DNA of 64,000 nucleotides from Coccinella septempunctata (GCF_907165205.1 NC_058192.1:2604001-2668000); one strand, 5' to 3'; shown: positions 47,458 to 59,228, numbered from the stretch's first letter. Translations and numbers: made by a program. Notes: generated by a model not told the origin, from the sequence alone.

Positions 47458-48643
47458 TACTGCATTCACATTTATTTTAGCAGTCGGTAGGCCATGAGTA
47501 AGGTTGGCATTCATGAAATGTCGTTAATGTCATAACGCCGTTGCCACAACTAATATCAATTTTTATTACGAAAATTCCGGAAGTGATTGAAAAAGGAGAC
47601 AGGGTTTCAGGAAGTGCTATTTAGAATTCAGGTCCGCTCATTCAAATAGTTATACCCTGATATTCTAAAATCCACAATACGTCAGACGGTAGGGAACATA
47701 TTCAATGTAAGAGAATTTATATAATGTTTCATCTGAATCTAAACGCCTTATATTTCAGCTGAATATTTCCACAATCAGAAAGATTGTGAATGAAGAGGAT
47801 GACAAAGAATTTCCTTCTATTGGGAGACCCAAAAAAGTGGTGGCATTTGAGAATTTAATGTTTGAGGGAAATAATGCGAAAAGTTTACTACAGGATTTTT
47901 GATGAATGTCATCGTAGAATAAGTTCCTGAAAATTGATTTTTCTATTTTTCATTTGACTTGCCCTATACATTGTATATGTCTTAAGATACCAATAAACAC
48001 CTAATTATTATTATTATATCAATGTATTGAGATGAACAGCCACAAATACGCGCCAGTTGTCCTGTTAATTGTTTATTCATGAGAAATTTTTGTTCAAAGG
48101 TGAAGTTCTTCTTGACTTGAAACTTCCTATAATTCCTTTTACTTATATTGATGCAAGATGATTTTTGTTGAAGAATTTAACATTCTTGTAATTATCTGTT
48201 AATTCCTTCGAGAGATACCCATTCCTAACCACTGCATCATATGCATTTCATCTTCGGGTTAATATTTTTGGAATCTACAACTGATGTAACGTATTCAAAC
48301 TTAAGCCATAGAAGATAACGAACATTAACTCTCCTCAAGCTAGTGCATATTATGATATTATACTGATCTCTTGTATTTTCCATGCAAATAACTAGATTCG
48401 GTACGCCTTCAATCAGTTTGTATAAACTTCAATTATGTTCGTCACATATTTTCCGAAGAGATTCGACATTGTGATAAAATACATAATAACAAAAACTTTT
48501 ACGTAGAACGGGCAACATAGCGTTGATTTAAAACCCAAAAATGTTTTGACAAGCTTCATAACCCCACATTTTCGTACTATACAGAGTGAAATGTATCAAA
48601 TTTCCATGGCCAACCGACTGCTAAAATAAAAGTGAATGGAGTA
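47458..48643 (+). mobile_element. TACTCCATTCAC-family TIR element, copy 4, inside a repeat unit
   Basis: TACTGCATTCACATTTATTT at 47458 and the inverted 'agtgaatggagta' at 48643, with TA at 47456-47457 and 48644-48645. Removing the element and one TA rejoins cttcTAgtaataaatct, which is exactly the sequence at 44231 in the intact repeat. It is 1186 bp, with ~30 bp missing after the left TIR. The transposase remnant is on the plus strand. Confidence 0.93.
47574..47902 (+). pseudogene. HTH remnant of a transposase (copy 4)
   Basis: The start codon is mutated (ATT CCG GAA GTG). The donor gtaag at 47707 and acceptor tttcag ending 47758 define a 52-bp intron. Exon 2 reads LNISTIRKIVNEED and GRPKKVVAFENLMFEGN, running past the position of the usual stop to a TGA at 47900-47902 because TGA has become GGA. 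Confidence 0.55.
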
Positions 48644-48664
48644 TAGTAATAAATCTGAGAACTA

Positions 48665-49301
48665 CAGCTTAAGTATTCCAACCAATTATTTTCATTCATC
48701 AAGCTTTAATTGCTCCATGCCAATTCTCAGAGCGAATACACCCGATACGGTGAAAATAAATTTGCCTTTTCTCCAGTTGTCAGAAGCATGCCTTGAATCC
48801 CGAATGGGAGAATCCACGGTCCAATCCGGAGTAACCAAATTCTCGAAGTGTCATTATGCAAACAGAACAGAAAGTAGGGAATAGAGTTTCATCTTCTGGA
48901 AAATTGAAAAGCTCTGTTTACCGGACGGAACTTTGTTACGAGCGTTGTCTCATTAAAACTTTGTCCGTTGACGTACAAAAAAGATTTTATTCCGACACTA
49001 AATCAATATCAATGTCTTTATTAGTTGATAAAGAAATGGTGTTTTCGACGATGAACTCGGCATTCGGGAAAGTTTGAGACTATCTGGAGACGAATTTAAT
49101 GAGTTCTGTATCGTGTACACCTAGTTCCATTATCCGAAGGGTTGGATGAAATGGGAAATTATTCGATCTCAGCATCTAGTCACCGTCATCTACACTACAA
49201 TTGTGGGTATTCGAGAGAAAACTTTTAGCACTTGTTATTGTTCTGTATATTGCTATGTGGGAGGCGTATGTTAGTGTATTACACACACACACACACGTTA
49301 A
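48665..49301. other. Unassigned stretch ending in a short CA microsatellite
   Basis: No supported gene. A (CA)n tract of about 18 bp at 49280-49297 lies directly before the foldback copy. Confidence 0.5.
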
Positions 49302-50312
49302 ATAGTACAAAATATATCGACCCGGATCATTTCGTTGACTAATTCGAGATCGTAGATTACGAATATGCAATTAGATTTTTTGTAGTATCAGTATTTTAGG
49401 GGATAAATCACTTTTAGTGGAAAATTCCAAAAAAATTGGTCCACTTTGAGGAGCTGTAACAGCCAGAAAAAGAGAACTAGACATATGCTGATTTTTTTTG
49501 TGATAGATGTATCTTTTGCAAATGAAAAATTTAAATTTTCAGTCATCTACCGCGATCAGTTTAATTTTTATGATTTTTTCCGCGAAGGTCAAAATTTTCC
49601 AATTTTTCATCGGTCATAACTTGAAAAGTAAATTTTTCAAAAAATATCTGTTTGTATATTTGTGTTCTACGCCCTCGAATTAGTGTACAGTATGAATTTG
49701 GTTTCGATCGGAGACAAAAAATATTTTTCCAAAAATCGCAAATTTTTCCATGCATATGTATGGAAAATTCGAAAAATTTTCGATCTTCCCGATTTCCACG
49801 AAAACTGTTGTATTCACTAAATCGAGGGGGTAGATCACGAATTTACAAACAGAATTTTGCTGAAAAGATTAGTTTTCAAGTTATAGTCGATGGAAAACTC
49901 GAAATTTTGGACCTTCGCGGAAAAAATCATAGAATCTAAACTGTTCGCGGTAGGAGAAAAAAAATGTTTGTTTTCATTCGCGAAGGATCAGTCTATCACC
50001 GAAAAAATCAGCATGTGTCAATTGCCTCTGTTCTGGCTGCTACAGCTCCTCAAAATTGACCAATTTTTTCAAAATTTTTCACTAAAAATCATTTATTTCC
50101 TAAAATACTAATCCTAGGAAAAATCTCATTGCTCATTCGTTATCTACGACCTCGAATTAGTCAAAAAAATGACCCTGGTCGTTTCTAATGCGAAAAATAA
50201 AAAAAATTCGAATATGCAATTAGATTTTTTGTAGGATCAGTATTTTGGGAAATAAATCACTATGCACTCTTTACCTTTCTGTGTCTTTTTTTTAATTATA
50301 TGTGTAGGCATA
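49302..50312. repeat. Foldback copy 3, without CAGGG termini
   Basis: This copy is collinear with 3171-4080 ('aaatagtacaaaatatatcg' to 'gaccctggtcgtttcta') and then jumps to the tail at 4860-4960 (agtattttgggaaataaatc...tatatgtgtaggcatag). It thus lacks the second unit. The centre ccatgcatatgtatgg lies near 49748-49763. The outer CAGGRCCG TIRs seen at 3103 and 5002 are absent. Confidence 0.8.
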
Positions 50313-50962
50313 GAAGCGCCAATAATAAAACTGAAACGAAGAGATTACAGTGCATTTGTTTTAGGGACACTTGATTGTGTGAGATCATTCTGGAGAAGTA
50401 TAAAAATAATGAAAAACTGGATCAACACTCTTTTCCCTTATCTACCTCCAACCAGCTACGTCCCTGATGCGGCAAATCTTCATTTCGTCCTCTGAAACGG
50501 GCTAGCGGGAGGTGTAAATCAGAATTTATAGCCTGCGAGTGGTTATCGTTAAATTTTTATGATTGCCGAAAATGAACATCAAATGTTGCGGACTAAAACT
50601 CCGTCCTTTTTGTATGCCGCCCAGGCAGCTCTCAAGTGCACTCAATGACCCGTTGAATTCTTGGTATACTCTCGATTAATTATCGAATTTCGACTCCTTA
50701 TCAAGGAATCCATTGTTGGTAACTTATCGTGCGATGTTGAAGGATAGATCGTAAAAAATTATTTGGTCTTTAGTTCCATTATAATCGAGGAGGAAGGAGA
50801 AAGCGATTAGATATGATTATCATTAAAAGGATTGGCTGATTCAATCTATAATACCTACTGCATGAATTTGAAGTAGATATACAGGGTGTTCACTCTCAAG
50901 TTTAACAGCGACTAGGAGTTGGTTGCACAGTTAATTTGGTACAATATTTATCGTATAACTTG
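50313..50962. other. Unassigned stretch with one lone TACAGGGTG terminus
   Basis: No supported gene. At 50880 the word tacagggtgttcactctcaa looks like a left terminus of a TACAGGGTG-type element, but no partner end was found before 52000. Confidence 0.4.
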
Positions 50963-50964
50963 TA

Positions 50965-51893
50965 GAGTCATTCGGGGTAACTGAGCGCAGTGGGTAAGTG
51001 TGCGCAGTGCGTATATCTCCACTATGCAATGTATGAAAGAGGGGTTCATTTGGGTGAAGCAAGGGCGCAGAATCGCCAAATTGGTTTTTCATAGGAGTAC
51101 GCCGTGCGACGTTTCGTTAACTTTTATTTGCAATCAATCAAATTCACTAGTTTTCTTGTTAATTTTTAGCATCTCTGCAAACTCTGCCAGGTCCAAGTTC
51201 CGAGTCCCTCAGTGTTAAACAATATTTTATTCGTTTATGGGCATATTAATCTAAATATATAATAAAAAATTTTAGGTTCTCTTAGATGCTCAACTTCATA
51301 AGAATGTCAATTCAAATTTTGGCTTACTGGGGAAAGTGTGCGCGGGTAAGTGAGCGCATATATTCATTATATGGCCATTAGTTCAGTGAGGAATAAATTA
51401 TGACATTGTTGATTTTCTTGGTTAAGACCCGATCAATATTGTTCTATTTGTTCAGAAAAATATGAAGAGCCACCAACAGGGGAATGTATCAAGTGTTGTG
51501 TTCACCAAGAATTGTGGCACGAACAATAATGCACTGCTTGTAAAAAGGCGCTTCTGTATTGACAATAAACAGCATTTCTCTAATATTGTAACATTTTGAT
51601 GACATTATTTTGTAATTTGTTTTGATTGTGTGATTCACTAAGCACTGCGTTCACTTACCCCGTGAGGGTGTGCACACTTACCCGCAATACGGGGCATGTG
51701 AACGCACTCCGACTTTCTCTATTAAATTCTTTTTTGCGGAAAGAAAACGTTTGTGTTTGTTTGCTTTTTGATGTTTTCTTATACATTAGGAAATTCTCTA
51801 TCTTATGAATATGTTTTAATTTTCCTAGCTTCAACATTTGAAACAGCGTATGGCTTGAAAGGCAAAAGTGCGCACAGTTGCCCCGAATGACTC
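50965..51893. mobile_element. GTGCGCA-rich TIR element, copy 2 (inverted relative to copy 1)
   Basis: GAGTCATTCGGGGTAACTGA at 50965 and the inverted gttgccccgaatgactc at 51893, with TA at 50963-50964 and 51894-51895. It aligns along its whole length with the complement of 11385-12300. The repeated TGCGCA/TTACCC words at the ends and in the interior are conserved. It is non-coding. Confidence 0.88.
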
Positions 51894-51895
51894 TA

Positions 51896-53370
51896 TGTAT
51901 TATCCTAATGTTGCTGTAGTTTATCAATTGTTCTAATTCCAAAGGACTATTTCTCGTGAAACAGATAGTGTTCATTTTTTGTACACATTATCTTCACGTC
52001 CTATGGTAGTGTGATTTTACTGAAAAATGCTTTTGCTGGAGAAGTAATTCGAATGATTCTATGAATCCCTAGAATAGACTCACAATTCGACTACGAATTT
52101 TCCTCATAAAAAGAAGGCCCAGGTTGGAAAAATATCTAAAAACGAACATAATATTTCCCTCCGATATCGAAACGAATTCATATGACTCGCATTTGCCATA
52201 ACTGAAAGTGTATTGTGATGTAGGAATCTTCAAAGCGGAAACTTCTATGGATCATAAATTCGGTAACTGTTGAATTCTGCCATTTTCAGTTTTCCTCAAG
52301 AAATCTAGGAACGTGGATCCTTTGAAGTAGCTGAAAGTATTTTCGATAGTTGAAAGGAATGTCTAAGGGAAATATCATTCTTTATGAACGGCTTTCAGAT
52401 CGTTTTTCAGGCAAAATGAGGGTTGCTGGAAGTGCTATCAGTAAGTCGGCGATTTTCGGGAATATAAAATAAATTGAGACGGTGATGTGCCTCTACCCGA
52501 TACGGATCATAGATGCCATAATTTTTCCCTCAAAATTGAAACGGTCTTTTTCTGTGTGCAAAGGTATATCGATATTTTCTGCTTCAATATGATCAGAATT
52601 TTGAAGAAATGGTCAAGTAGGCAATAGAATTTCGTAGATTGATGGTTATTTCCGGACCTATTGTTTTAAAAAAAAATCGAGTCGGTAGCTTGAATATAAA
52701 CAAAGTTATGATTTCCTGGGTCACCCAGTAGATTGTGAAAGATGTTCAGAAGGACATCCTCTCAAAATATGTGATATCTGATTGAATATCTCATTCCTAT
52801 TACGAAAGACAAACCCTTCAAGATCCATCTCCTAAAAACTGCGTTGAAAACAAGGAAATCCTCCTGCTGTTGAATTCCACTCCGGTTTTTCTGGCTCGCT
52901 TTGAGATTGTTAACGAAATATGGAAATTTTAATTACGCAACTCGTTCTTTGCCAGTAAAACCGATGATCAAAGGGTTGTGGTGAATTTCACATCAATCAG
53001 AAACAGAAAAGTTTGGATTGAAGCACTTGAATTCATTTGAATCTTTTCGCTAGAATCGTCACACTCATATTTTCACATTTTTGATAGTCGTATGTGATGT
53101 AAATATTGGTTCTCATTTCAAAGATTACGAAAATGAAGCCTCCAACAAAATATTGCTCGTAAAACAGTTAACATTGGCTGAAATGAAATAGCTTCTCCTC
53201 GAGTATTTCAAATAGCATTCACGAAATTTCAAGGTCTGAATTTTTCACGCTACAATTCAAGATCAAACAGTATCATTACTGAGAAAGTGAACTTTAATGA
53301 TGTTTCGTGTTTGGTTAGAAATGTAGTAGGTATTCAAACAACGTTTTCATCATTACCAATTTTTGATACA
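51896..53370. other. Unassigned stretch
   Basis: I see no supported gene, RNA or repeat in this 1.5 kb. It has no open frame of note. Confidence 0.5.
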
Positions 53371-53380
53371 CAGTTAATAT

Positions 53381-53557
53381 TTATTTATTTATTCGTGTCA
53401 GAAGCATCATATATAATAAGTATTGTAACATAATAAGCATAGTCATATAATAAGTACAGTAATAAAGTATAGTAGGGCTAAACATTTTTTGCCCAGAATC
53501 GGGCGACGTCAATTGCGTTCGGCTTCGCTGCCACAAGGTCCTCTATGGTACATCTAG
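53381..53557 (-). mobile_element. 5'-truncated non-LTR retrotransposon, 3' end only
   Basis: The minus strand reads CTIEDLVAAKPNAIDVARFW followed by AKNV and a TAG (53487-53489). A ~100-bp 3' region then ends in an (AATA)n tail. Direct repeats CAGTTAATAT flank it at 53371-53380 and 53558-53567. Heavy 5' truncation, an A-rich microsatellite tail and a 10-bp duplication are the signature of target-primed reverse transcription. The clade cannot be told from 25 residues. Confidence 0.78.
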
Positions 53558-53567
53558 CAGTTAATAT

Positions 53568-54466
53568 TATATATTATTATTCCCAATTATAATTTTAGGA
53601 AAAGGATCGTGAGGAATTGCTTTTGTTATTGACCCTATAATTTCCATAATTTTCATGATACCAACAGATTTTTCAATTTTATATAATGAGGTTGAGGAAC
53701 ATCAATTTTATGGTACGATTTATAACTTGATATAGAAATAAATTGATATTCTGTAGGGTTATCCTCAAATAGTAGTTGTAAATTATATATTGCGATTATA
53801 AAGTAATAATGAATATTCAAATATTGACTTACACAACTGGTTACATTGATAGAAATTTTCAAATGATTTCCATCATTTTATATGCCCTATAATTTCCATT
53901 GGGCAAAATTAGTAATTGGTTTTGAGTTGTTCATAACGCACAACAAATATCCATTCACGAAATAAATTAACTTCGAAGGAATATGTTCAAACCCACACGT
54001 TGCAATAACTAAGCATAAAACTCAAGACTCCAACAGAGAACGTATCGCATTACAAATATTAGGTACTTCCCCCATAATTTGATTACAAACATCTCGAGCA
54101 CTGAAAAGTGTACTTTGAGAGCTGAAATCCCATAAATACAAGTTTACAGTCTGTTAACCATGTAGATTGATGACTTGAATGGAATGTTACAAATAATATC
54201 CCCTTTCAAAGGTGAATCAACATACAGGAGAGCAGCTAAGTAATAATCCCTTCACCAACTGTCTGTTTCGTTAAAGTAGAGCTTGTCTGTGTCATAACTT
54301 GATGTTATGTCGATTTTGTTCATTATATTCATTCTCACTTCACATCAGAGAAATGGGAAAGTTTGACGGGATATTCTGAAAGCCAAAAACGCAAGATTGC
54401 GACAGCAAACTCGTGTGAAATAAAGTGAATAAATGTAGAAATGGCAATTTTTAGGAGTTACTGGAC
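53568..54466. other. Unassigned stretch
   Basis: No supported gene. The 69-codon minus frame at 53653-53862 has no motif. Confidence 0.5.
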
Positions 54467-54468
54467 TA

Positions 54469-55999
54469 CACTGCGCAAAAAAATTAACGCACATTCTGAA
54501 AATCTCAATTTTAATGAAAGTAAACTCTACATTGACTTTATAACTTATTTTTTATGTTCTCTCGGGAAGGTTTTGAACGAAACAAGACACATTAAATGGA
54601 AGAAAAATTCAGGATTTCACCGAATCTTATGTGAAAGAAGAGAAATGAATAATTTTCAAAATACTGAAATGCTGATAAGTGATTTAATACTTGGTATTAC
54701 CACCCCTTGCGTTAATTACAGCTCGGCAACGACGGTTCATACTCAAAATGAGTGATCTTAAAATGTTCTGATCTAATCCTTCCCAGATTTCTCCGAGTTG
54801 GATTCCTAAGTCATTAAGAGTAGCTGGATGATTTACTGAACTTCTCAGCCTTCTATTGAGGTTGTCCCAGACCTGCTCAAGCGGATTGAGATCTGGACTT
54901 CTCGCTGGCCATTCCATTCGAGAGACTTCAACCTCTTCAAGGTACAACTGAACGATGCGCGCACGATGCGGTCTGGCATTATCGTCCATAAAAATGAAAT
55001 TTTCACCAATGTATGGGGCAAATGACACTACATGCTCTTCAAGAATGTTCCTTATATACTAATCAGCATTCATAGCTTCATTATCAACGACCACTAGGTC
55101 TGTGCGAGCAGTCAAAGATATTCCACCCCATACCATAATCGATCCTCCCCCGAAACCTGTAGTATTCAGGAAATTGCACTGAGCATATCTTTCATGTGGA
55201 CGTCTGTATACAAGGGAACGTCGATCACAATGGTAGAGGCAGAATCTAGACTCATCTGTGAAAAGAACTCTTTCCCAATCGGCCTCTTCCCAATGGATAT
55301 GCTCCCTCGCAAAATCCAAACGCGCCCTTCGATGGGCTGGGGGTAAGAGCTGGGCCTCTTGCCGCGACACGAGGGCTTAAATCATATTCTCTGAGGCGAT
55401 TTCTTATTGTCTGAGTGCTAATTTGCACCTCATGAGTTTGCTCAAGCTGAATTTGGAGGAGGCGAGCGGTTGCAAACCGTTGTCTCAACGAAGAAACTCT
55501 CAAGTAACGTTCTTGAATGGCAATTGTTACCCGTGGTCTACCCTGTCCTGGTCTTCGGACATTCATAGCAGTCTCCCTGAATCGCTGCAACATTCTGGAC
55601 ACACTTGTATGGGAAACTCCAAACTTTTCTGCAATTCTTGTGTATGTCCACCCTTCTCCTCGCAAAACTACCGCTTGGGCACATTCCTCTTGGGTCAAAT
55701 TGCGTGTTTCGCGTTGCATAGTGATCGAGTGCAGAAAACCAAACGAAAGAAAAACTATTGATCACTAGAATTGATCGAGAACAACTGATTTTAGAATGGA
55801 GCCAATACATTCAAAATCTGATAATATCATCTTTTTTTATTCCTGCTGAGAAAAACCATCTGTATTGAAGAAAACAGTTGAGAGTGGATAACATATGCAT
55901 GCACAATTCTGATAAAAATAATTATTATCATTGAGAACACCTTCAGTTGTAGAATAAATTTGAGATTTCCATAATGTGCGTTAATTTTTTTACGCAGTG
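54469..55999 (-). mobile_element. Tc1-like element, copy C (best preserved)
   Basis: TIRs CACTGCGCAAAAAAATTAAC and the complement of ttaatttttttacgcagtg, with TA at 54467-54468 and 56000-56001. Length is 1531 bp. The transposase has only two evident lesions. Confidence 0.94.
54684..55719 (-). pseudogene. Tc1-like DD34E transposase, copy C, two lesions
   Basis: From MQRETRNLTQEECAQAVV at 55719 to RGGNTKY at 54684, about 345 codons, the usual Tc1-like length. Residues ~20-60 form the first helix-turn-helix (GEGWTYTRIAEKFGVSHTSV), GQGRPRV is the linker, and a second HTH-like part follows (QISTQTIRNRLREY). The catalytic blocks are FTDESRF, MDDNARPHRA and SPDLNPLE. An extra G in a G-run near 55340 shifts the frame after GPALTP, and AAG-to-TAG near 55058 stops it at NAD. 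Everything else is collinear with copies A and B. Confidence 0.92.
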
Positions 56000-56001
56000 T
56001 A

Positions 56002-56707
56002 TTTCCATCATTTGAGATTATTTCATCCAACGTTTCGGCGAGTCTTAGTCTGAGGAAAATTTGTCAGTTATTCCCTGAAGACGGCTGGCGACTTATTGGC
56101 GAAACGTTGCTTAGAATAATCCGAAATGATGGAAATATTCAAATGAACCCTAAAATATCTAGGCCTCCTAGTTTCGTTAGCGCTTTTCCACCAACTCATC
56201 TTTTGGAAGATTTCCCCGGAAAAACCGATCCAGATGATTCGATTTCCCGCGACGCGAGACGTATCGGAATTACCCGAAGCGAAAATGTTGCTCGATGATT
56301 CCCCCTGCCCCAATTTTTTGCCCGCCAGTGGTGCCAACTGCGTGAAAAATAAGAAGTCGCCTCTCCCGTCGATTTCTTGACGAAAAACGGCGGTTTCAGT
56401 CTGGTGACTTTTCCAAGAAACGGCGGGAACCCTGCCTCTCGTCTATACGGCAGATAATTATCGGGACTTCGCCCACGACACGATAATTTGGCTGACCTTG
56501 TCTTACTGGCAATGACAAAACGGACGGAGACATTGCGAATAGCGTTTTTCGGTTCGATGAAACTAGTTAGGCCGAAAAGGTTGCTCTGAAACGCAATTAA
56601 CGGTTCATTTTGAATTCAGCCCTCCGTCAAATGGGCTAGCCCATTTCAACGGTTGAAAATTCTATAGCCTACTTGCCTACTTGAATTTGAACTCATAACG
56701 ATCTACC
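56002..56707. other. Unassigned stretch
   Basis: No supported gene. The 89-codon minus and 63-codon plus frames at 56068-56337 shadow each other. Confidence 0.5.
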
Positions 56708-56709
56708 TA

Positions 56710-57952
56710 TACGAGGATGTATTGATATCTAGTTAGCCTAGATCAGTTCCATGCATAAAAAAAATATTGCGTTACCATAGCAACGAACAATAACTCATTA
56801 GAAGTGTCAGTGTGAAGATTGAAGTCAAAAAAGTAAACCAGAATTACGCAATGAATCAAAAAAAAGAAGATGTCCACCGAAATTGTGAAAATCGAAAAAT
56901 TGGAGTATCGAGCCATCTTCAAGTACCTGTATTCAAAGGGTTAAGAGGTGAGCAGATTTACGAAGATATGCTTAGTACCCTCGGTGATCAATGTCCTTCG
57001 TATGAGACCGTGAAAAATTGGACTGCAAGCTTCAAAAGAGGTAAATTTTCCATTGAAGATGATGACCGATCGGGAAGGCCAGTTTCTGTGTCAGACCACG
57101 AAAATATCGATGCAGTTCATGACATGATTTTATCAGACCGTCGAATTGGGCTAAAACGGATATCTGAAGCACTGAATATTTCATACGAACGCGTTCATCA
57201 TATAGTTCACGTCAATTTGGACATGAGAAAAATCGCTGCAAAATGGATCCCCAAATGTTTGAATGTTGACCAAAAGAGTGCAAGGGTAGAAGCATCGCGT
57301 TCGATCTGTGCTCGATTTGAAAACGATGTAGACTTCTTAAACCAAATTGTTACTATGGATGAGACTTGGGTACATTTCTACGATCCAGAAACAAAACAAT
57401 AATCGATGGAATGGCGACACTCTGGTTCTCCAAGACCTAAGAAGTTTCGTGTCAAAAAATCTGCAGGAAAAGTTCTTGCTTCAGTCTTTTGGGATTGCCA
57501 TGAAGTAATCATGATTGATTATTTGGATAAGGGTAGAACAATAACCGGAGATTACTATTCGATATTACTGACTATTTTACGGAAAAAAATTAAAGAGAAA
57601 CGACGCCCTTTCACACAAATCTCATGTTGCCATGCGAAAAATTCGTGATTTAGGGTTTGAATTACTAGAACACCCCCCTTATTCACAAGATTTGGCTCCA
57701 TCCGACTATCATCTCTATCCCCAACTGAAAAAAAGTTTAAAAGGTCGTAAACGAAGAGGTAGTAAAAACTGTGGAGGTCTGGTTTGCAGTGCAAGAAGAA
57801 ACATTTTTTTTTGAAAGGTCTAGAGACGTTGCAGTTTCGCTGTAATAAATGTCTCCAATTAAGAGGAGAATATGTTGAGTAATCAAATATTTTGACGTTG
57901 AAATTTTATTTGGTTCTATGTTAGACTAAGAATTTCTCAATATATCCTCGTA
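56710..57952 (+). mobile_element. mariner element, copy 5 (both termini and TA flanks intact)
   Basis: TACGAGGATGTATTGATATC at 56710 and the inverted caatatatcctcgta at 57952, with TA at 56708-56709 and 57953-57954. Length is 1243 bp, the usual mariner size. It is the only copy on the plus strand and the reference for bounding the other four. Confidence 0.94.
56870..57882 (+). pseudogene. mariner DD34D transposase, copy 5, broken
   Basis: I place the start at 56870 (MSTEIVKIEKLEYRAIFKYL) because this reading supplies the first HTH helix. The longer upstream open frame from 56812 is out of frame with it. A one-base loss near 56938 shifts into LRGEQIYEDMLSTLGDQ. The frame then runs through SIEDDDRSGRPVSV and MDETWVHFYDPETKQ to a stop at 57400-57402 (CAA to TAA). 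A ~40-bp deletion near 57605 removes the segment just before the second catalytic D. YSQDLAPSDYHLYPQLKK (third D) follows, and GEYVE with TAA ends the gene. Confidence 0.9.
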
Positions 57953-57954
57953 TA

Positions 57955-59219
57955 CCTCAGTAGGTAGGTACTTAATTCCATGATTGTTTATCGCAATAGA
58001 CAGAACACAATCATAGTTTTCTCTGATAACAAAATATGGGAGAAATCAAAGGAATAGCCAATTGCAATCCGGTTTTGCCGCAATGGAGATTAATAAATTC
58101 CCAACGGGGGACAAAAACATCAACGAAAAATCTACGCTTTCTTCAATTTCTTATCCCAATTTCATTAAAATTCCTCGTTGTAAGTTTCCTCAAACAGCAC
58201 CAGATCCGAGTGAGACTGGAAGGAATCAGCAATATCGAAGACCAAGGGAATCGAAAACACGTAAACATAAACAAGAAAACGTAGACATTTTTATGCAAAA
58301 CACGACTCTGGAAACTATATCTCCCAATATTCAATTCTATTTCCAGGGAAAAGGAAAGGTTGGGTGGGGGGGGATATTCTTAAGGAAATCAACTTGGGAG
58401 AAGCGCGAGTCAGGAATCGTGGAAAAAGGTAGAAATCAACGAATAATTCGGTTATATTTTTCGCCCACGTTCATTCTTGCAAAGTCCTTCATTTTCGAGA
58501 AGAAGCTCAGTTCACAGAATGGAAGCTTCATGCTGCATTCGGTGAATGATCCAATTCCAACATAATTGCCGAGGCATAGTTGGACGGAAGTGCAGTTGGG
58601 TGAATTTTTGGTTGATCTTTTGTACCAATCCTTCTCTCGATTGAAAAACTCGGGATTGGCCGAAAAAAATTGCTAGACCCTCTGAAAGTCTGCATTTCAA
58701 GAACTGTTTTCCTGAATTTTGCAGAAATATAATCAATTATACAGAGTTTTCCATTCATTGGCAAAGTACAAACAGCTCATATTATATCTTTAGAAAAAAA
58801 TCACATATATAGGTACCTACTACTCCTCTATTTGATATTTGTCAACAATATTCCATTTCAGGTGAAAATTTCATATAATGATTGCAGAAACTGATTGTCC
58901 TCAGCTCGTGGTTACCAGTTTATTCCTCACAGAAATAAAATACACAGAAGATAGTTTTTTTTATTGCCAGAAATACCTTATTACGGTTCTGGCCACGACC
59001 CAGTTTGTCTTCATCTGATTGTAACTATAATTGGTACCAGTTTTTCTGCTAATTATATCGTTTACCTATTGCAGGTTCTGTGGTAGCGATGACTAATCAG
59101 GTTGCAACTGTTCTGACCCGTCGGATTTTTTCCAGGAAATCAATTAGATTGTGTGAACTTGAATGTGAATGAAACATTGAAACTGTATAGTATATGTGGC
59201 AGGTCGTAATAAAGAAGGT
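57955..59219. other. Unassigned stretch
   Basis: No supported gene. The 167-codon plus frame at 58062-58565 overlaps another plus frame and minus frames, and it shows neither domain motifs nor splice sites. Confidence 0.45.
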
Positions 59220-59228
59220 AAGAGATAT

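Noticed and set aside
56812..57402. 196-codon open frame taken as the mariner transposase start.
   Set aside because: Its first ~40 codons are out of frame with the real N-terminus. The genuine start is at 56870, with a frameshift near 56938.
58062..58565. 167-codon plus-strand open frame.
   Set aside because: It is overlapped by another plus frame and by minus frames, and its composition is like the surrounding intergenic DNA.
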